Origin: Pseudomonadales bacterium
Lineage (GTDB): Bacteria > Pseudomonadota > Gammaproteobacteria > Pseudomonadales > Azotimanducaceae
NCBI GenBank assembly: GCA_028285415.1
Contig: JANQPF010000027.1
Span: 62,001-126,000 of the forward strand
DNA length: 64,000 nucleotides
Direction of reading: 5' to 3'
Positions 17,775 through 27,020 of this stretch are shown in pieces. Position 1 is the first letter of the stretch, and every line of letters begins with the position of its first letter. Made by a program: the position numbers and the translations under genes. The notes beneath the pieces are model-generated. The model was not told the DNA's origin and did not search any database. It saw only the letters and a list, made by a program, of their open reading frames with translations.

Positions 17775-18019
17775 GGTAGGACGCCCTCCAAAATCTCGAC
17801 TGCGTGTCGGACCACCTGTCCGCACCGGCGATGACGTGAACCACGTTGTACCTTACAATTTACGTGCCATTCTCCAATAATCTCTCAAGTTCATGATTTT
17901 AATGAATAATATCAAATATGACGTGGCCGACCGCTCGGCGGATTCGGTGACACTCCGGGGCACTTTGCAACCCGCAGCGTTGTCCAGCGTCGCACGAACC
18001 ATAAGGAGATAATCCGACC

Positions 18020-18418
18020 ATGCTGAAAGTGACTCACAAAGATCTGATCGAAGCGGCTCTGGCCGAAGTCGAAACCCTCGATCTCGATGCGGCCGCTCGG
18101 CTCCTCGATGACGACAACGCCGTATTCGTCGACATCCGCGATCCGCGCGAGCTGGAACGAGAGGGAAAAATCCCGAACGCCGTGCACGCGCCGCGCGGCA
18201 TGCTCGAATTCTGGGTCGACCCGACCTCGCCGTACTACAAAGACGTGTTCGGCTCCGGCAAGCGATTTGTCTTCTACTGCCAGAGCGGCTGGCGCTCGGC
18301 GCTGGCCACCAAAGCGGTACAGGACATGGGCCTCGCGCCGGTCTGCCACATCGGTGATGGCTTTCGCGGCTGGAAAGACGCGGGTGCGCCCACGGAGGAA
18401 CACGTCAAACGCGGCTGA
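18020..18418 (+). CDS. single-domain rhodanese-like protein
   Basis: A 132-residue cytoplasmic protein with one rhodanese domain: VFVDIRDPRELEREGKIPNA, the active-site loop YCQSGWRS with the sulfur-carrying Cys, and a terminal GDGFRGWKDAG. It would carry persulfide sulfur; acceptor unknown. A clear AAGGAG precedes the ATG. The 194-bp gap upstream is AT-rich, with TTCAT-N7-ATGAA near 17891-17907 as a possible regulator site. The stop is 2 bp from the sulfotransferase start, suggesting cotranscription. Confidence 0.92.
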   Translation: MLKVTHKDLIEAALAEVETLDLDAAARLLDDDNAVFVDIRDPRELEREGKIPNAVHAPRGMLEFWVDPTSPYYKDVFGSGKRFVFYCQSGWRSALATKAVQDMGLAPVCHIGDGFRGWKDAGAPTEEHVKRG

Positions 18419-18420
18419 GC

Positions 18421-19599
18421 GTGACCCCACACTACCCGGTCAGCCGCCGCGCCCGAGCGCTCGACGGACTGATCCGAGGCATCCGGGCGCGGTCCTGGTT
18501 TGCGCCGCTCGAGAGCGCAGGGCTCGTTGCTGCCGCGCGGCGCAACACGCAGCTGACATCGCTGGGTGAGGATGACTGGGAAGCGCCGCTTGCCGTGATG
18601 CTCGAAGATCTCCGCGCAGACACGCAGCTCACGGATCTGGGTGGCATCATGGCCAACCGAGTCCTGCAGGGGCTTCTCGAAAACCGTCTGCGCACCTGGG
18701 CCGCGTTTGCAGAGCAACAACCGGCGTTGCCCGTTGATCCGATCGTCATCCTGGGTTTGCCCCGCACCGGTTCGACGCTGCTGCACGAGCTGCTTGCGCA
18801 ACACCCGGATCTGCGCGCACTGCTTTATTGGGAATCGGAAGCACTGCCGACGGGCCGCCAGAGCGACCGGTGGCGGCGCCTCTCGAGCCAGGCGCATACG
18901 ACGCTCATCAACGTGCTCGCGCCGCAGTTCCGCTGGATCCACCGCATTTCCGCCGGACGTCCGCACGAGTGCGTCACCATTCAGGGCCTCAGCTTCCGCA
19001 GCATGCAGTTCCATGCGTTTCTGCGCCTGCCCCGCTATACGCGCTGGCTCGCCGACTGCGACTGGCGTCCTGCTTACCTATGGCACGCCAGATACCTTGC
19101 GCTGCTTGCGGCAACAGGGCCTGCGCGCCGCTGGATATTGAAAGCGCCGGGACATATGCACGGTATCGAGGCGTTGCTCGAAAGGTATCCGCGGGCAGTG
19201 TTTGTGCAGCTGCACCGCGAGCCGGAGGCGTGCGTGCCTTCCATGGCAAGCCTATACGCCTCGCTGCGGGCCACAACGCGGCAAGCGGTGGACGCTGCCG
19301 AAATTGGCGCGCACATCTGTGTCGAATGGCGGGAGGGGTTGCGCCGGGTGCGTGCGGCGCGCGCTCGAGCCGCGGTGGACGAGCGGTTTCTCGACGTGGA
19401 CTTTGCCAGGCTCGTCGCCGAGCCGCTCGCTACAGCGGAGACGATCTGTGACTTTGCCGGCGTGCCGTTTGATGCGGCGCGTGCCGCGCCGCTACAGACG
19501 TATCTCGAGCTCAACCGCAGCAGCGCACGCCATCGCTACACGCTCGCACAGTTTGGGCTGGATGCGGCAGACATCCGACGGGCGTTCGAGCCAGATTAA
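18421..19599 (+). CDS. sulfotransferase family protein
   Basis: A 392-residue cytoplasmic protein of the Sulfotransfer_3 type. The PAPS 5'-phosphosulfate loop is LGLPRTGSTLLHELL (~residues 110-125). A conserved WILKAPGHMHGIEALL motif and VFVQLHREPEACVPS follow in the expected order. It would transfer sulfate from PAPS to a hydroxyl or amino group of an unknown acceptor. It starts with GTG two bases after the rhodanese stop. Its stop overlaps the convergent LLM oxidoreductase by 4 bp. The sulfatase gene at 22-23.6 kb is nearby, but a shared substrate is only a guess. Confidence 0.85.
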   Translation: MTPHYPVSRRARALDGLIRGIRARSWFAPLESAGLVAAARRNTQLTSLGEDDWEAPLAVMLEDLRADTQLTDLGGIMANRVLQGLLENRLRTWAAFAEQQPALPVDPIVILGLPRTGSTLLHELLAQHPDLRALLYWESEALPTGRQSDRWRRLSSQAHTTLINVLAPQFRWIHRISAGRPHECVTIQGLSFRSMQFHAFLRLPRYTRWLADCDWRPAYLWHARYLALLAATGPARRWILKAPGHMHGIEALLERYPRAVFVQLHREPEACVPSMASLYASLRATTRQAVDAAEIGAHICVEWREGLRRVRAARARAAVDERFLDVDFARLVAEPLATAETICDFAGVPFDAARAAPLQTYLELNRSSARHRYTLAQFGLDAADIRRAFEPD

Positions 19600-20408
19600 C
19601 CCGCAGCTTTGCCGAGCGTCCCGAGCAGTACCTGAAGCCCGTCCCGAAACTCCACCGGATCCTGATAGCCGACGGTGACAACCAACTCGTCCACGCCAAG
19701 CTCCGCGTATTGTGCTGCCGCATCAACGGCCTCGGGCCCGTCGGGTAACCGGGTCATGACCACCACCATGGGTTCGTCTCTGCCGGCATCCGCCGCCATT
19801 TGACGGTATGTGGAAACGTCTGGCGCAATCTGGGCTGCGTTTCTGGCCATCGGCAGCCAGCCGTCGCCGAGCGCCACTGCGCGCTGCAGGGCGTGGGGTG
19901 CACGTCCGCCAATCAAGAGCGGTGGTTTAGGGGGTCGTGGTTTGAACAGAAATGTCTGGCCGTTCAGCGTCACTTCGTCATTGGCGAAACAGTCGTTGAA
20001 GAACGTGAGCGTTGCGTCGGAGACGCGTCCGCGCTGGTGGCGGTCGATGCCGAGCGCGCGGAACTCGGGATCCATCCATCCGATCCCGACGCCCATGAGC
20101 AACCGGCAGTTGGTCACTTCCTGCACCGTGGCAATCTGCTTTGCCGTCGGCAGCATGGCCCGGTAAGGCAGAATCAGCACGCCGGAGCCAAGCCGAATGG
20201 ATGTCGTGGCACCACCCAGCCACGCGAGCGTGGTCAGCGTGTCGAGATAGCGTCCCCCGCTGCCTTCGGCATCGTCGGGCGGGATGGCTATGTGGTCCGT
20301 GATCCAGAGCGAATCGCAGCCGGCCTCCTCGGCGATTTGCGCACAGGCGAGCAGCGTCTGCGGCGTCGATTGCACGCCCATGTTTCGCAACGTCACGCCC
20401 AGCTTCAT
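19596..20408 (-). CDS. LLM class (F420/FMN-dependent type) oxidoreductase
   Basis: A 270-residue TIM-barrel protein of the bacterial luciferase-like family. Family marks are MKLGVTLRNMG, ITDHIAIP, RLGSGVLILPYR, MGVGIGWMDPEF and PPLLIGGRAPHALQRAVALGDGW. The layout resembles the TIGR03619-type group often annotated F420-dependent, but F420 versus FMN cannot be decided from sequence. Cytoplasmic; substrate unknown. It is divergent from the spermidine-synthase-like pair, with a 60-bp gap. Confidence 0.85.
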   Translation of the reverse strand: MKLGVTLRNMGVQSTPQTLLACAQIAEEAGCDSLWITDHIAIPPDDAEGSGGRYLDTLTTLAWLGGATTSIRLGSGVLILPYRAMLPTAKQIATVQEVTNCRLLMGVGIGWMDPEFRALGIDRHQRGRVSDATLTFFNDCFANDEVTLNGQTFLFKPRPPKPPLLIGGRAPHALQRAVALGDGWLPMARNAAQIAPDVSTYRQMAADAGRDEPMVVVMTRLPDGPEAVDAAAQYAELGVDELVVTVGYQDPVEFRDGLQVLLGTLGKAAG

Positions 20409-20468
20409 GCCTTTCTCCGCTAAAAATTCAAGGATGACTTTCCGCAGTCAGTTTGTACACTCCGCGGC

Positions 20469-21071
20469 GTGGTAGTCGTTATTCATCTTCTCGCCTTCAC
20501 TGGCGGCTTTGTCATCATGTCCCTGGAACTGCTCGGCGGGCGCGTGCTTGCGCCCTACTTCGGTAGCGGGATCTACGTCTGGGGCAGCATCATCACCGTT
20601 TTCATGCTGTCACTCTCGCTCGGCTATCTCATCGGAGGGCGATGGTCTGTCAACAATCCGAATCTCTTCCGCTTCGGCAGCATATTCCTGGGTGGAGCGG
20701 TGCTCATGTACCCGCTCGTGCTTTTTGCCGAGCCGACGATGCAGTGGATATTCGATCGTATTGAAGACCCCCGAACCGGGTCTCTCCTCGCCTCAACGGT
20801 CCTCTTCATGGTGCCAACCATCATTCTCGGGATGATCTCTCCATACTCCGTGCGACTTCTTGTCGAAACCGTAGAGCGGGCCGGCCAGGTTGCCGGCCGC
20901 CTCTACTTCGTCTCCACGCTCGGCAGCTCGCTCGGTACGCTGGCGACCTCGTTCTTCTTCGTTCTGTGGTTCGAGATCAATACGATTCTGGTGCTCCTCA
21001 CCGGTGCGCTGGTCGTCATGTTCGGGGTCTCGCTCGTTTGTCATCGCCTGCAGCTGGATCACCGCTCTTGA
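20469..21071 (+). CDS. membrane half of a spermidine-synthase-like protein
   Basis: A 200-residue protein with six hydrophobic helices, matching the N-terminal membrane part of fused MFS/spermidine-synthase-like proteins. The opening has the family-typical MSLELLGGRVLAPYFG, then loops with GYLIGGRW and GMISPYSVRL. It lacks the seventh helix, which is encoded at the start of the next gene. Its TGA overlaps the TTG start of that gene. Start is GTG at 20469. It could be a natural split or the 5' part of a frameshifted fused gene. Confidence 0.8.
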   Translation: MVVVIHLLAFTGGFVIMSLELLGGRVLAPYFGSGIYVWGSIITVFMLSLSLGYLIGGRWSVNNPNLFRFGSIFLGGAVLMYPLVLFAEPTMQWIFDRIEDPRTGSLLASTVLFMVPTIILGMISPYSVRLLVETVERAGQVAGRLYFVSTLGSSLGTLATSFFFVLWFEINTILVLLTGALVVMFGVSLVCHRLQLDHRS

Positions 21072-21979
21072 AACCGGGAACACCGGCACTTCTCGGACTC
21101 GTCACCGCCTGCTTCCTGGGTTTGCTGGCTGCAAACGTGGATGCCCGGGTGCTGCACGAGGAGCGCTCGCTGTACAGCCGCATCCTGGTACAACAACAAG
21201 GCAGCACGGTGTGCCTGCAATTCAGCGTCCGCTCCCAGCAGCGCAATCAGAGCTGCATCAATTCGCGGCGCCCCAGAGAAATGGTGTTTGCCTACACGCG
21301 CATGTCCATGGTGAGCCTGCTGTTTACTCCGGACCCCCGCAACATACTGGTCGTAGGACTTGGCGGCGGGACGCTACCGACGGCTTTTCGTGACCTTTAT
21401 CCGGCGGCGCATATCGACTCGGTGGAGATTGATCCGGCGGTCGTGCGCGTGGCGGAACGGTTCTTTCAATTCGAAGCTTCGGACAATCTGCGGGTCCACA
21501 CGCAGGACGCGCGCGTCTGGACGAAACGCGCGATGCGGCGGGAGAAGCGCTACGACATCATCATTCTCGACGCGTTCAACGGTGAGTACATCCCCGAGCA
21601 CCTGATGACCCGGGAATATCTCGAGGAAACGAAGGCGCTTCTTGCCCCGGGCGGCACGCTGCTGGCAAACACCTTTGCCATCAGCGATCTTTACGATCAC
21701 GAGTCGACAACTTATACGTCGGTATTCGGCAGCTTCATCAATTTCCGCATTCCGGAAAGCGCCAATCGTGTCATCATCGTGGGTGATCGGGCGCTCAGCG
21801 ACGATGAGCTCCGCAATCGAGCTGACGCGCTGCGCGCACCGTTGAAACCCTACGCGGTGCCCATCGAACGGTTTACCGACTACGTGATCAAGGCGCGCAA
21901 AGCGCGGCCGGACTGGCGCACGACCGCACGCGTACTGACTGACCAGTATGCACCGGCGAATCTGCTGCGCAGCCGCTGA
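21068..21979 (+). CDS. spermidine-synthase-like domain protein with N-terminal membrane helix
   Basis: A 303-residue protein beginning at TTG, overlapping the upstream TGA (TTGA). A hydrophobic helix (~6-24) precedes a Rossmann methyltransferase/aminopropyltransferase fold (NILVVGLGGGTLP, DSVEIDPAVVRVAERFF, YDIIILDAFNGEYIPEHL). SpeE enzymes have GGGDGG and a catalytic Asp in a DSTDP-like loop. Here the first is GLGGGTLP and the second DAFNGEY, so polyamine synthesis is doubtful. In fused homologues this domain follows seven helices, six of which are in the previous gene. Substrate unknown. Confidence 0.8.
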   Translation: MKPGTPALLGLVTACFLGLLAANVDARVLHEERSLYSRILVQQQGSTVCLQFSVRSQQRNQSCINSRRPREMVFAYTRMSMVSLLFTPDPRNILVVGLGGGTLPTAFRDLYPAAHIDSVEIDPAVVRVAERFFQFEASDNLRVHTQDARVWTKRAMRREKRYDIIILDAFNGEYIPEHLMTREYLEETKALLAPGGTLLANTFAISDLYDHESTTYTSVFGSFINFRIPESANRVIIVGDRALSDDELRNRADALRAPLKPYAVPIERFTDYVIKARKARPDWRTTARVLTDQYAPANLLRSR

Positions 21980-21981
21980 TA

Positions 21982-23607
21982 TCAATAGCGAATCGGCGTT
22001 TCGGGAAGCACAACTCCAACCTCATCCGCATACGCCTCCCATGCAGCAATCAGCTCGGCTCTGAGCGCTGGAAATTCGTCGCTCAGGTCCTCCTGCTCAC
22101 CAACGTCCCGGGCCAGGTTGTAAAGCTGCCAATCGCCATTGCCGAGGGGTGGTTCCTGCCACAGGATCTTCCAGTCGCCGCGCCGGGCCATGCGCCGGCC
22201 ATAGGTCTCAGCCGCAATGACCTCCTCAGCGTCGTAAGGCTCCGGTCCGCCCCGCCAGCGTGAGAGCAGCGAACGTCCCATCATCGAAGCCGACACGTCA
22301 CCCCCCGCAAGTTCGATCAGGGTGGGCGCGAGATCCATCACGCGCATGTAGGCATCGTCGATCCCGGCGTTGATCCCGCCCATGTTGACAAAGGCCGGCA
22401 CGCGGATACCGCCCTCTGACAATCTGCCCTTGGATTCGCGAAACGGCGCTGCCGTTGCGCGCGCCCATGACGGTCCGAGAACGACATAAGAATCGGCGCT
22501 GCCCATGGCCTCGAGCGAGGTATCAAAATTTGCGGGTATCCAGGTGGGATTGCTGCGGTATTGGTCCATCTGGTGCGCTTCCGCGCCGTTGTCGGACATG
22601 AAGAAGATCACTGTGTTGCGGCGCCTGTCGATGTTCTCGAGATGCGTCAGCACGCGCCCCACGGCCTCGTCCACGCGGTCGATCATGGCGGCATAGACCT
22701 GCATGGCGCGCGTTGCCCTGGCTTGCGCTTCGACGTTGAGGTCCAGCCAGGGTACGACACCCTGCTCGTAGCGCACGCCCTGTGCCGCTGCATCGATTAC
22801 ACCCTCGCGCCGTGCACCCTCCATACGCGCCGCGTGAAGCATCTCCCAGCCGTTGCGGTACTGATCTTCGTACCTGGCGATGCTCGCCGGCGGTGCCTGC
22901 AGTGGCCAGTGCGGTGCGGTATAGCCGAGGTAGGCGAAAAACGGCTGATCGTCCGACACCTCGTCGATGTACTCAAGCAGCTTATCCGTCAGGAGGTCGG
23001 TCGAATAGAACTCGGCCGGCAGCGTCGCCGGTTTGCCGTCTTCGCGCCAGTCGGCGACGCCGTAAGACTCGAACAGGGGCGTGTCGTCAAAGTGCCCTGC
23101 CCCGCCAGGCATCAGGACATAGCTGCGTTTGAAGCCGCGGTTGCTCGGCAGCGCATCGTCGTCGCCGAGATGCCACTTCGCCGCCGCAACGCTCTGGTAG
23201 CCAAGCCGGTTCAGCGCTTCCGGCAGGGTCGGGACGTCGTGCAGCAGTTTGTTTTGATAGAGACGGCTCTCTTGCTGCCGTGGTGTCTCGAGACCGCTCT
23301 GGGAGCCCATGCCGGCAAGATGATTGTCCGTGCCGGTCATGAGCATGGCGCGGGTCGGGGCGCAGCTTGGCCCGGCGTGAAAGTTGGTCAGACGCTTGCC
23401 GGCATACGCCAGCGCGTCGAGATGAGGTGTCCTGATTTCACCGCCAAAGGCGCCGAGATCGGTGTAGCCCAGATCATCGACGACAATCAGGAGGATGTTC
23501 GGCTGCTGTGACGTCTCCACCGCTTCGCCGCAGCCGCCCAACGGCGCGGCAATGGCCAGAATCCACAGCGCCGCCACCGCAGTTCGGACGCGGTGGCCGC
23601 CGCGCAT
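21982..23607 (-). CDS. Cys-type arylsulfatase family lipoprotein
   Basis: A 541-residue sulfatase with a lipobox LGGC near residue 26, so probably a periplasmic lipoprotein. Metal ligands are in NILLIVVDDLGYTDLGAFGG. The modification motif CAPTR in PSCAPTRAMLMTG places Cys at the formylglycine position. FMSDNGAEAH is the second metal site. It hydrolyses a sulfate ester after Cys is oxidised to formylglycine by a separate enzyme; no active FGE or anSME is seen in this window. It starts 1 bp after the acyl-CoA synthetase stop, so the two are probably cotranscribed. Confidence 0.93.
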   Translation of the reverse strand: MRGGHRVRTAVAALWILAIAAPLGGCGEAVETSQQPNILLIVVDDLGYTDLGAFGGEIRTPHLDALAYAGKRLTNFHAGPSCAPTRAMLMTGTDNHLAGMGSQSGLETPRQQESRLYQNKLLHDVPTLPEALNRLGYQSVAAAKWHLGDDDALPSNRGFKRSYVLMPGGAGHFDDTPLFESYGVADWREDGKPATLPAEFYSTDLLTDKLLEYIDEVSDDQPFFAYLGYTAPHWPLQAPPASIARYEDQYRNGWEMLHAARMEGARREGVIDAAAQGVRYEQGVVPWLDLNVEAQARATRAMQVYAAMIDRVDEAVGRVLTHLENIDRRRNTVIFFMSDNGAEAHQMDQYRSNPTWIPANFDTSLEAMGSADSYVVLGPSWARATAAPFRESKGRLSEGGIRVPAFVNMGGINAGIDDAYMRVMDLAPTLIELAGGDVSASMMGRSLLSRWRGGPEPYDAEEVIAAETYGRRMARRGDWKILWQEPPLGNGDWQLYNLARDVGEQEDLSDEFPALRAELIAAWEAYADEVGVVLPETPIRY

Positions 23608-23608
23608 C

Positions 23609-25138
23609 TCAGCGACCCGCTGCTGCCCAGTATTCGTCCTTCAGGAGCCGCTTGTAGAGTTTGCCGGTCGGATGGCGCGGTAACTCATCCCGGAAATCGA
23701 TGCTGCGCGGACACTTGATGTGAGAGAGATGCTCCCGGCAGAAGTCGATGAGCTCAACCTCCAGCATGGCGCTCGCCTCCTCGGGGTGCTTCAGCTGAAC
23801 TACCCCCTTCACCTCTTCTCCGAACTCTTCGTTCGGCACGCCGAATACCGCAACATCCAGCACCTTGTCATGAGTGATGAGCACGTTTTCAGCTTCCTGC
23901 GGGTAAATGTTCACGCCGCCGGAGATGATCATGAAGTGTTTACGATCAGTCAGGTACAGATAACCATCGTCGTCGAGATAACCGACATCACCCAGCGTCG
24001 ACCAGCCTTCGGGGTGACGCGAACCGGCCGTCTTCTCGTCGTCCTTGTAGTACTCGAACTCGCCGCCACCGGCAAAATAGATCGTGCCGGACTCGCCGAC
24101 CGGAACCTCTTCTCCCTGGTCGTCGCAGATGTGGATCTCGCAGTTGAGCGGCTTGCCGACTGAGCCTTTGTGCTCGAGCCATTCGGCGGAATTCAGCTGC
24201 ACGAAGCCGTTGCCCTCGGTGCCGGCGTAGTATTCGTAAATGACCTCACCCCACCACTCGATCATCTGTTCTTTGACCGGGACCGGACATGGTGCCGCTG
24301 CGTGGATTGCACATTGCAGGGACGAGACGTCATTCCGCAGACGATCCTCGTCGGGCAGTTTCAACATGCGGACAAACATCGTCGGCACCCATTGACTGTG
24401 CGTGATGCGGTACTTTTCGATCGTCTGCAAAGCCGCTTCCGCTTCGAAATGCTCCATGACCACAACCGTGATGCCATTGCGCAGGCAGGACATCGTGAAA
24501 GCGAGCGGCGCAGCGTGATAGAGCGGCGCCGGGGATAGATAAATGGAATCTGCACCGGCGCCGTAAAGGATGGTCATCACGTTGAGCGCTTCCTGTTCAC
24601 CGTAAGCGCCTTCCGGCAGCGGCTTTTTTACCCCTTTCGGATAACCCGTCGTGCCCGACGAGTACAGCATCGCCTGGCCTTCGCTCTGATCCGCAATTGG
24701 CGTTGCGGATTGCCCGGCGATCGCGTCCTCAAACGACTCGAAACCGGCAATGGTGCCGTCGATCATGAACCGGGCTTCCAGGCCCGGCGCTGTATCGATC
24801 AGCGGCTCAACCACGGTCTGCCGCGCGGCTGAACTGATGAACACTTTGGCTTCGCAGTTGTTGACAATATAGGACACCTCTTCCTGCTGCAGGCGCCAGC
24901 TGATGGCCGTGTAGTAGAGCCCGGCGCGTTGCGCAGCCCAGCAGATCTGCAGGAAACGCGGGTGATTCTCGAGCAGGATGGCAATGTGATCACCGCGCTC
25001 CAGACCCAGCTGGCGAAAGAGGTGCGCCGTTTGATTGGCCGCCGCTTCCATTTGCGCGTAGGTAACGACCTGACCGGTTTCGGCCATGATGTAGGCTGGT
25101 TTGTCGGGCTGCGCGGCAGCCATCTCTGCAGGATTCAA
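23609..25138 (-). CDS. AMP-forming acyl-CoA synthetase
   Basis: A 509-residue ANL-superfamily ligase. The phosphate loop is YSSGTTGYPKGVKK. The adenine motif YEYYAGTEGNG, the hinge TLGDVGYLDDDGYLYLTDRKHFMIISGG and the catalytic Lys in PTGKLYKRLLKDEYW are all present. It activates a carboxylic acid to acyl-AMP and then acyl-CoA; sequence style is FadD-like but the chain length or ring specificity is not readable. It is upstream of and adjacent to the sulfatase gene. Confidence 0.92.
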   Translation of the reverse strand: MNPAEMAAAQPDKPAYIMAETGQVVTYAQMEAAANQTAHLFRQLGLERGDHIAILLENHPRFLQICWAAQRAGLYYTAISWRLQQEEVSYIVNNCEAKVFISSAARQTVVEPLIDTAPGLEARFMIDGTIAGFESFEDAIAGQSATPIADQSEGQAMLYSSGTTGYPKGVKKPLPEGAYGEQEALNVMTILYGAGADSIYLSPAPLYHAAPLAFTMSCLRNGITVVVMEHFEAEAALQTIEKYRITHSQWVPTMFVRMLKLPDEDRLRNDVSSLQCAIHAAAPCPVPVKEQMIEWWGEVIYEYYAGTEGNGFVQLNSAEWLEHKGSVGKPLNCEIHICDDQGEEVPVGESGTIYFAGGGEFEYYKDDEKTAGSRHPEGWSTLGDVGYLDDDGYLYLTDRKHFMIISGGVNIYPQEAENVLITHDKVLDVAVFGVPNEEFGEEVKGVVQLKHPEEASAMLEVELIDFCREHLSHIKCPRSIDFRDELPRHPTGKLYKRLLKDEYWAAAGR

Positions 25139-25195
25139 TTCAGGTCCCTCCCGTTAAGTTGTGCTTGTCTCTGACGTTGTGACGACGGTGCGCGA

Positions 25196-25597
25196 TCAGC
25201 TTTCTTCCGGCGTTTCCAGGTTCAGCGATGCCGAATTCAGGCAGTAGCGCAACCCGGTCGGCTGCGGTCCATCCGGAAACACGTGCCCGAGGTGGGCGTC
25301 GCAGTTTGCGCAGGTCACCTCGATGCGCCGCATGCCGAGACTCGTATCCTCGTGGTTGTTCACCAGATCCGGGCTGATCGGCTGGTAAAAGCTCGGCCAG
25401 CCGCTGCCGGAGTCGTACTTTGTTGCGGAATCGAACAGGGCCGTATTACAGCACTTGCAGCGGTAGATGCCCGGCGTTTTGGTATCCCAATAGATGCCTG
25501 TGAAGGCGCGTTCCGTCCCCGCCTGCCGCGTGATCTCAAACTCCTCCGGTGACAGCTCCGCACGCCATTCGTCGTCGGATTTGACCACTTTAGCCAT
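25196..25597 (-). CDS. msrB: peptide-methionine (R)-S-oxide reductase MsrB
   Basis: A 133-residue cytoplasmic enzyme reducing Met-R-sulfoxide in proteins. Zinc ligands CKCC and CANC and the catalytic RYCLNSASL are in place; GSGWPSF and GHVFPDGP are typical. The ATG at 25597 ([11 protein letters not shown]) follows a TGAGGAGCAG ribosome site. The longer frame to 25669 adds a non-family stretch. It is divergent from alaA across 169 bp. Confidence 0.97.
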   Translation of the reverse strand: MAKVVKSDDEWRAELSPEEFEITRQAGTERAFTGIYWDTKTPGIYRCKCCNTALFDSATKYDSGSGWPSFYQPISPDLVNNHEDTSLGMRRIEVTCANCDAHLGHVFPDGPQPTGLRYCLNSASLNLETPEES

Positions 25598-25766
25598 GTA
25601 CTGCTCCTCAACTACGCTTGAATAAGGAATGCTATGATAGAGCGTGGTGCCGGCCAATTGGAACCGCACCTGTCGCTGGCATAGAATGCGCGCCCGATCG
25701 GCAGGCGTCGCCGCGCGGGATGGCAGTCAAAACGGCAGGTTGTAACAGCAAAGGCAGGGATTAGAG

Positions 25767-27020
25767 ATGAAATCGGAGATCGTCAGCCCCATTTCACCGC
25801 GACCGCAGCGGATGATCCGCAAGTCGGCGAAGCTCGACGATGTCTGCTATGACATTCGCGGACCGGTGCTGAAAGAGGCGCACCGTCTCGAAGAGGAAGG
25901 CCACAAGGTCTTCAAGCTGAACATCGGCAATCCGGCGCCCTGGGGTTTTGAGGCCCCTGAAGAAATCCTGCGCGACGTCATCCACAACATACCGGCGTCC
26001 CAGGGTTACAGCGACTCCAAGGGCATCTACTCCGCCCGCAAGGCGGTCATGCAGTACTGTCAGCAGATTGGTATAGGGGATGTCGACATCGACGACATCT
26101 ACATTGGCAACGGCGTATCGGAGCTTGTTGTCATGGCCGTACAGGGCCTCATCAACGACGGCGACGAGGTGCTGATCCCGGCGCCGGATTTCCCGTTGTG
26201 GAGCGCCGCGGTCAACCTGAGCGGCGGCAAGCCCGTTCACTATCGCTGTGACGAGGGCAGCGGCTGGCAGCCGGACCTCGAAGACATTCGCGCGAAAATC
26301 ACCCCCGCGACGAAAGCCATGGTGATCATCAATCCGAACAATCCCACGGGCGCCGTTTACGAAAAGGCCATGCTCGAAGCCTTGGTGGAAATTGCCAGGG
26401 AATTCGATCTGGTGGTCATGGCGGACGAGATTTACGACAAGATTCTCTATGACGGCGCCGACTACATCCCGGTGGCCTCACTGGCGGACGATGTTCTCAT
26501 GCTCACGCTGAGCGGCTTGTCCAAGTCATACCGGGTGGCTGGTTTTCGTACCGGGTGGCTGATTGTGAGCGGCGCCAAGCAGCGTGCAGCCGACTATATC
26601 GAGGGGCTCGACATCCTCGCGTCCATGCGTTTGTGTTCCAACGTGCCCACCCAGCATGCCATCCAGACGGCGCTCGGCGGTTACCAGAGCATCAACGAGC
26701 TGACGACGCCCGGCGGGCGCCTTTATGAGCAGCGCAATCTCGCCTGGCAGATGCTGAATGACATCGACGGTATCAGCTGCGTCAAACCGCGTGGCGCGCT
26801 GTATCTCTTTCCGCGAATCGATGTGAAGAAATTCAATATCCGCGACGATGAGCAGTTTGTGCTGGATCTCCTCAAACAGGAAAAGGTGCTTGTCGTGCAG
26901 GGCTCGGGATTCAACTGGCCGGAGCCGGATCACTTCCGCATCGTTTTCCTGCCCCATGAGGAAGAGCTCGCCGAGTCGATCAGCCGCATTGAGCACTTTC
27001 TTTCGACCTATCGCCAGTAA
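25767..27020 (+). CDS. alaA: glutamate-pyruvate (alanine) aminotransferase AlaA
   Basis: A 417-residue PLP fold-type I aminotransferase, clearly the AlaA/YfbQ family: KLDDVCYDIRGPVLKEAHRL, LNIGNPAPWGF, YIGNGVSELVV, INPNNPTGAVY, the PLP Lys in LSGLSKSYRVAGFRTGW, and the ending DHFRIVFLP. It makes alanine from pyruvate and glutamate. About ten extra N-terminal residues precede the usual start. The stop codon overlaps the next gene's ATG (TAATG). Confidence 0.96.
   Translation: MKSEIVSPISPRPQRMIRKSAKLDDVCYDIRGPVLKEAHRLEEEGHKVFKLNIGNPAPWGFEAPEEILRDVIHNIPASQGYSDSKGIYSARKAVMQYCQQIGIGDVDIDDIYIGNGVSELVVMAVQGLINDGDEVLIPAPDFPLWSAAVNLSGGKPVHYRCDEGSGWQPDLEDIRAKITPATKAMVIINPNNPTGAVYEKAMLEALVEIAREFDLVVMADEIYDKILYDGADYIPVASLADDVLMLTLSGLSKSYRVAGFRTGWLIVSGAKQRAADYIEGLDILASMRLCSNVPTQHAIQTALGGYQSINELTTPGGRLYEQRNLAWQMLNDIDGISCVKPRGALYLFPRIDVKKFNIRDDEQFVLDLLKQEKVLVVQGSGFNWPEPDHFRIVFLPHEEELAESISRIEHFLSTYRQ

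Noticed and set aside
20966-21067. ATG-like extension giving a 337-residue spermidine-synthase-like protein
   Set aside because: The extra 34 residues overlap the membrane gene in another frame and lack the hydrophobic family pattern; TTG at 21068 gives a sensible helix and coupling.
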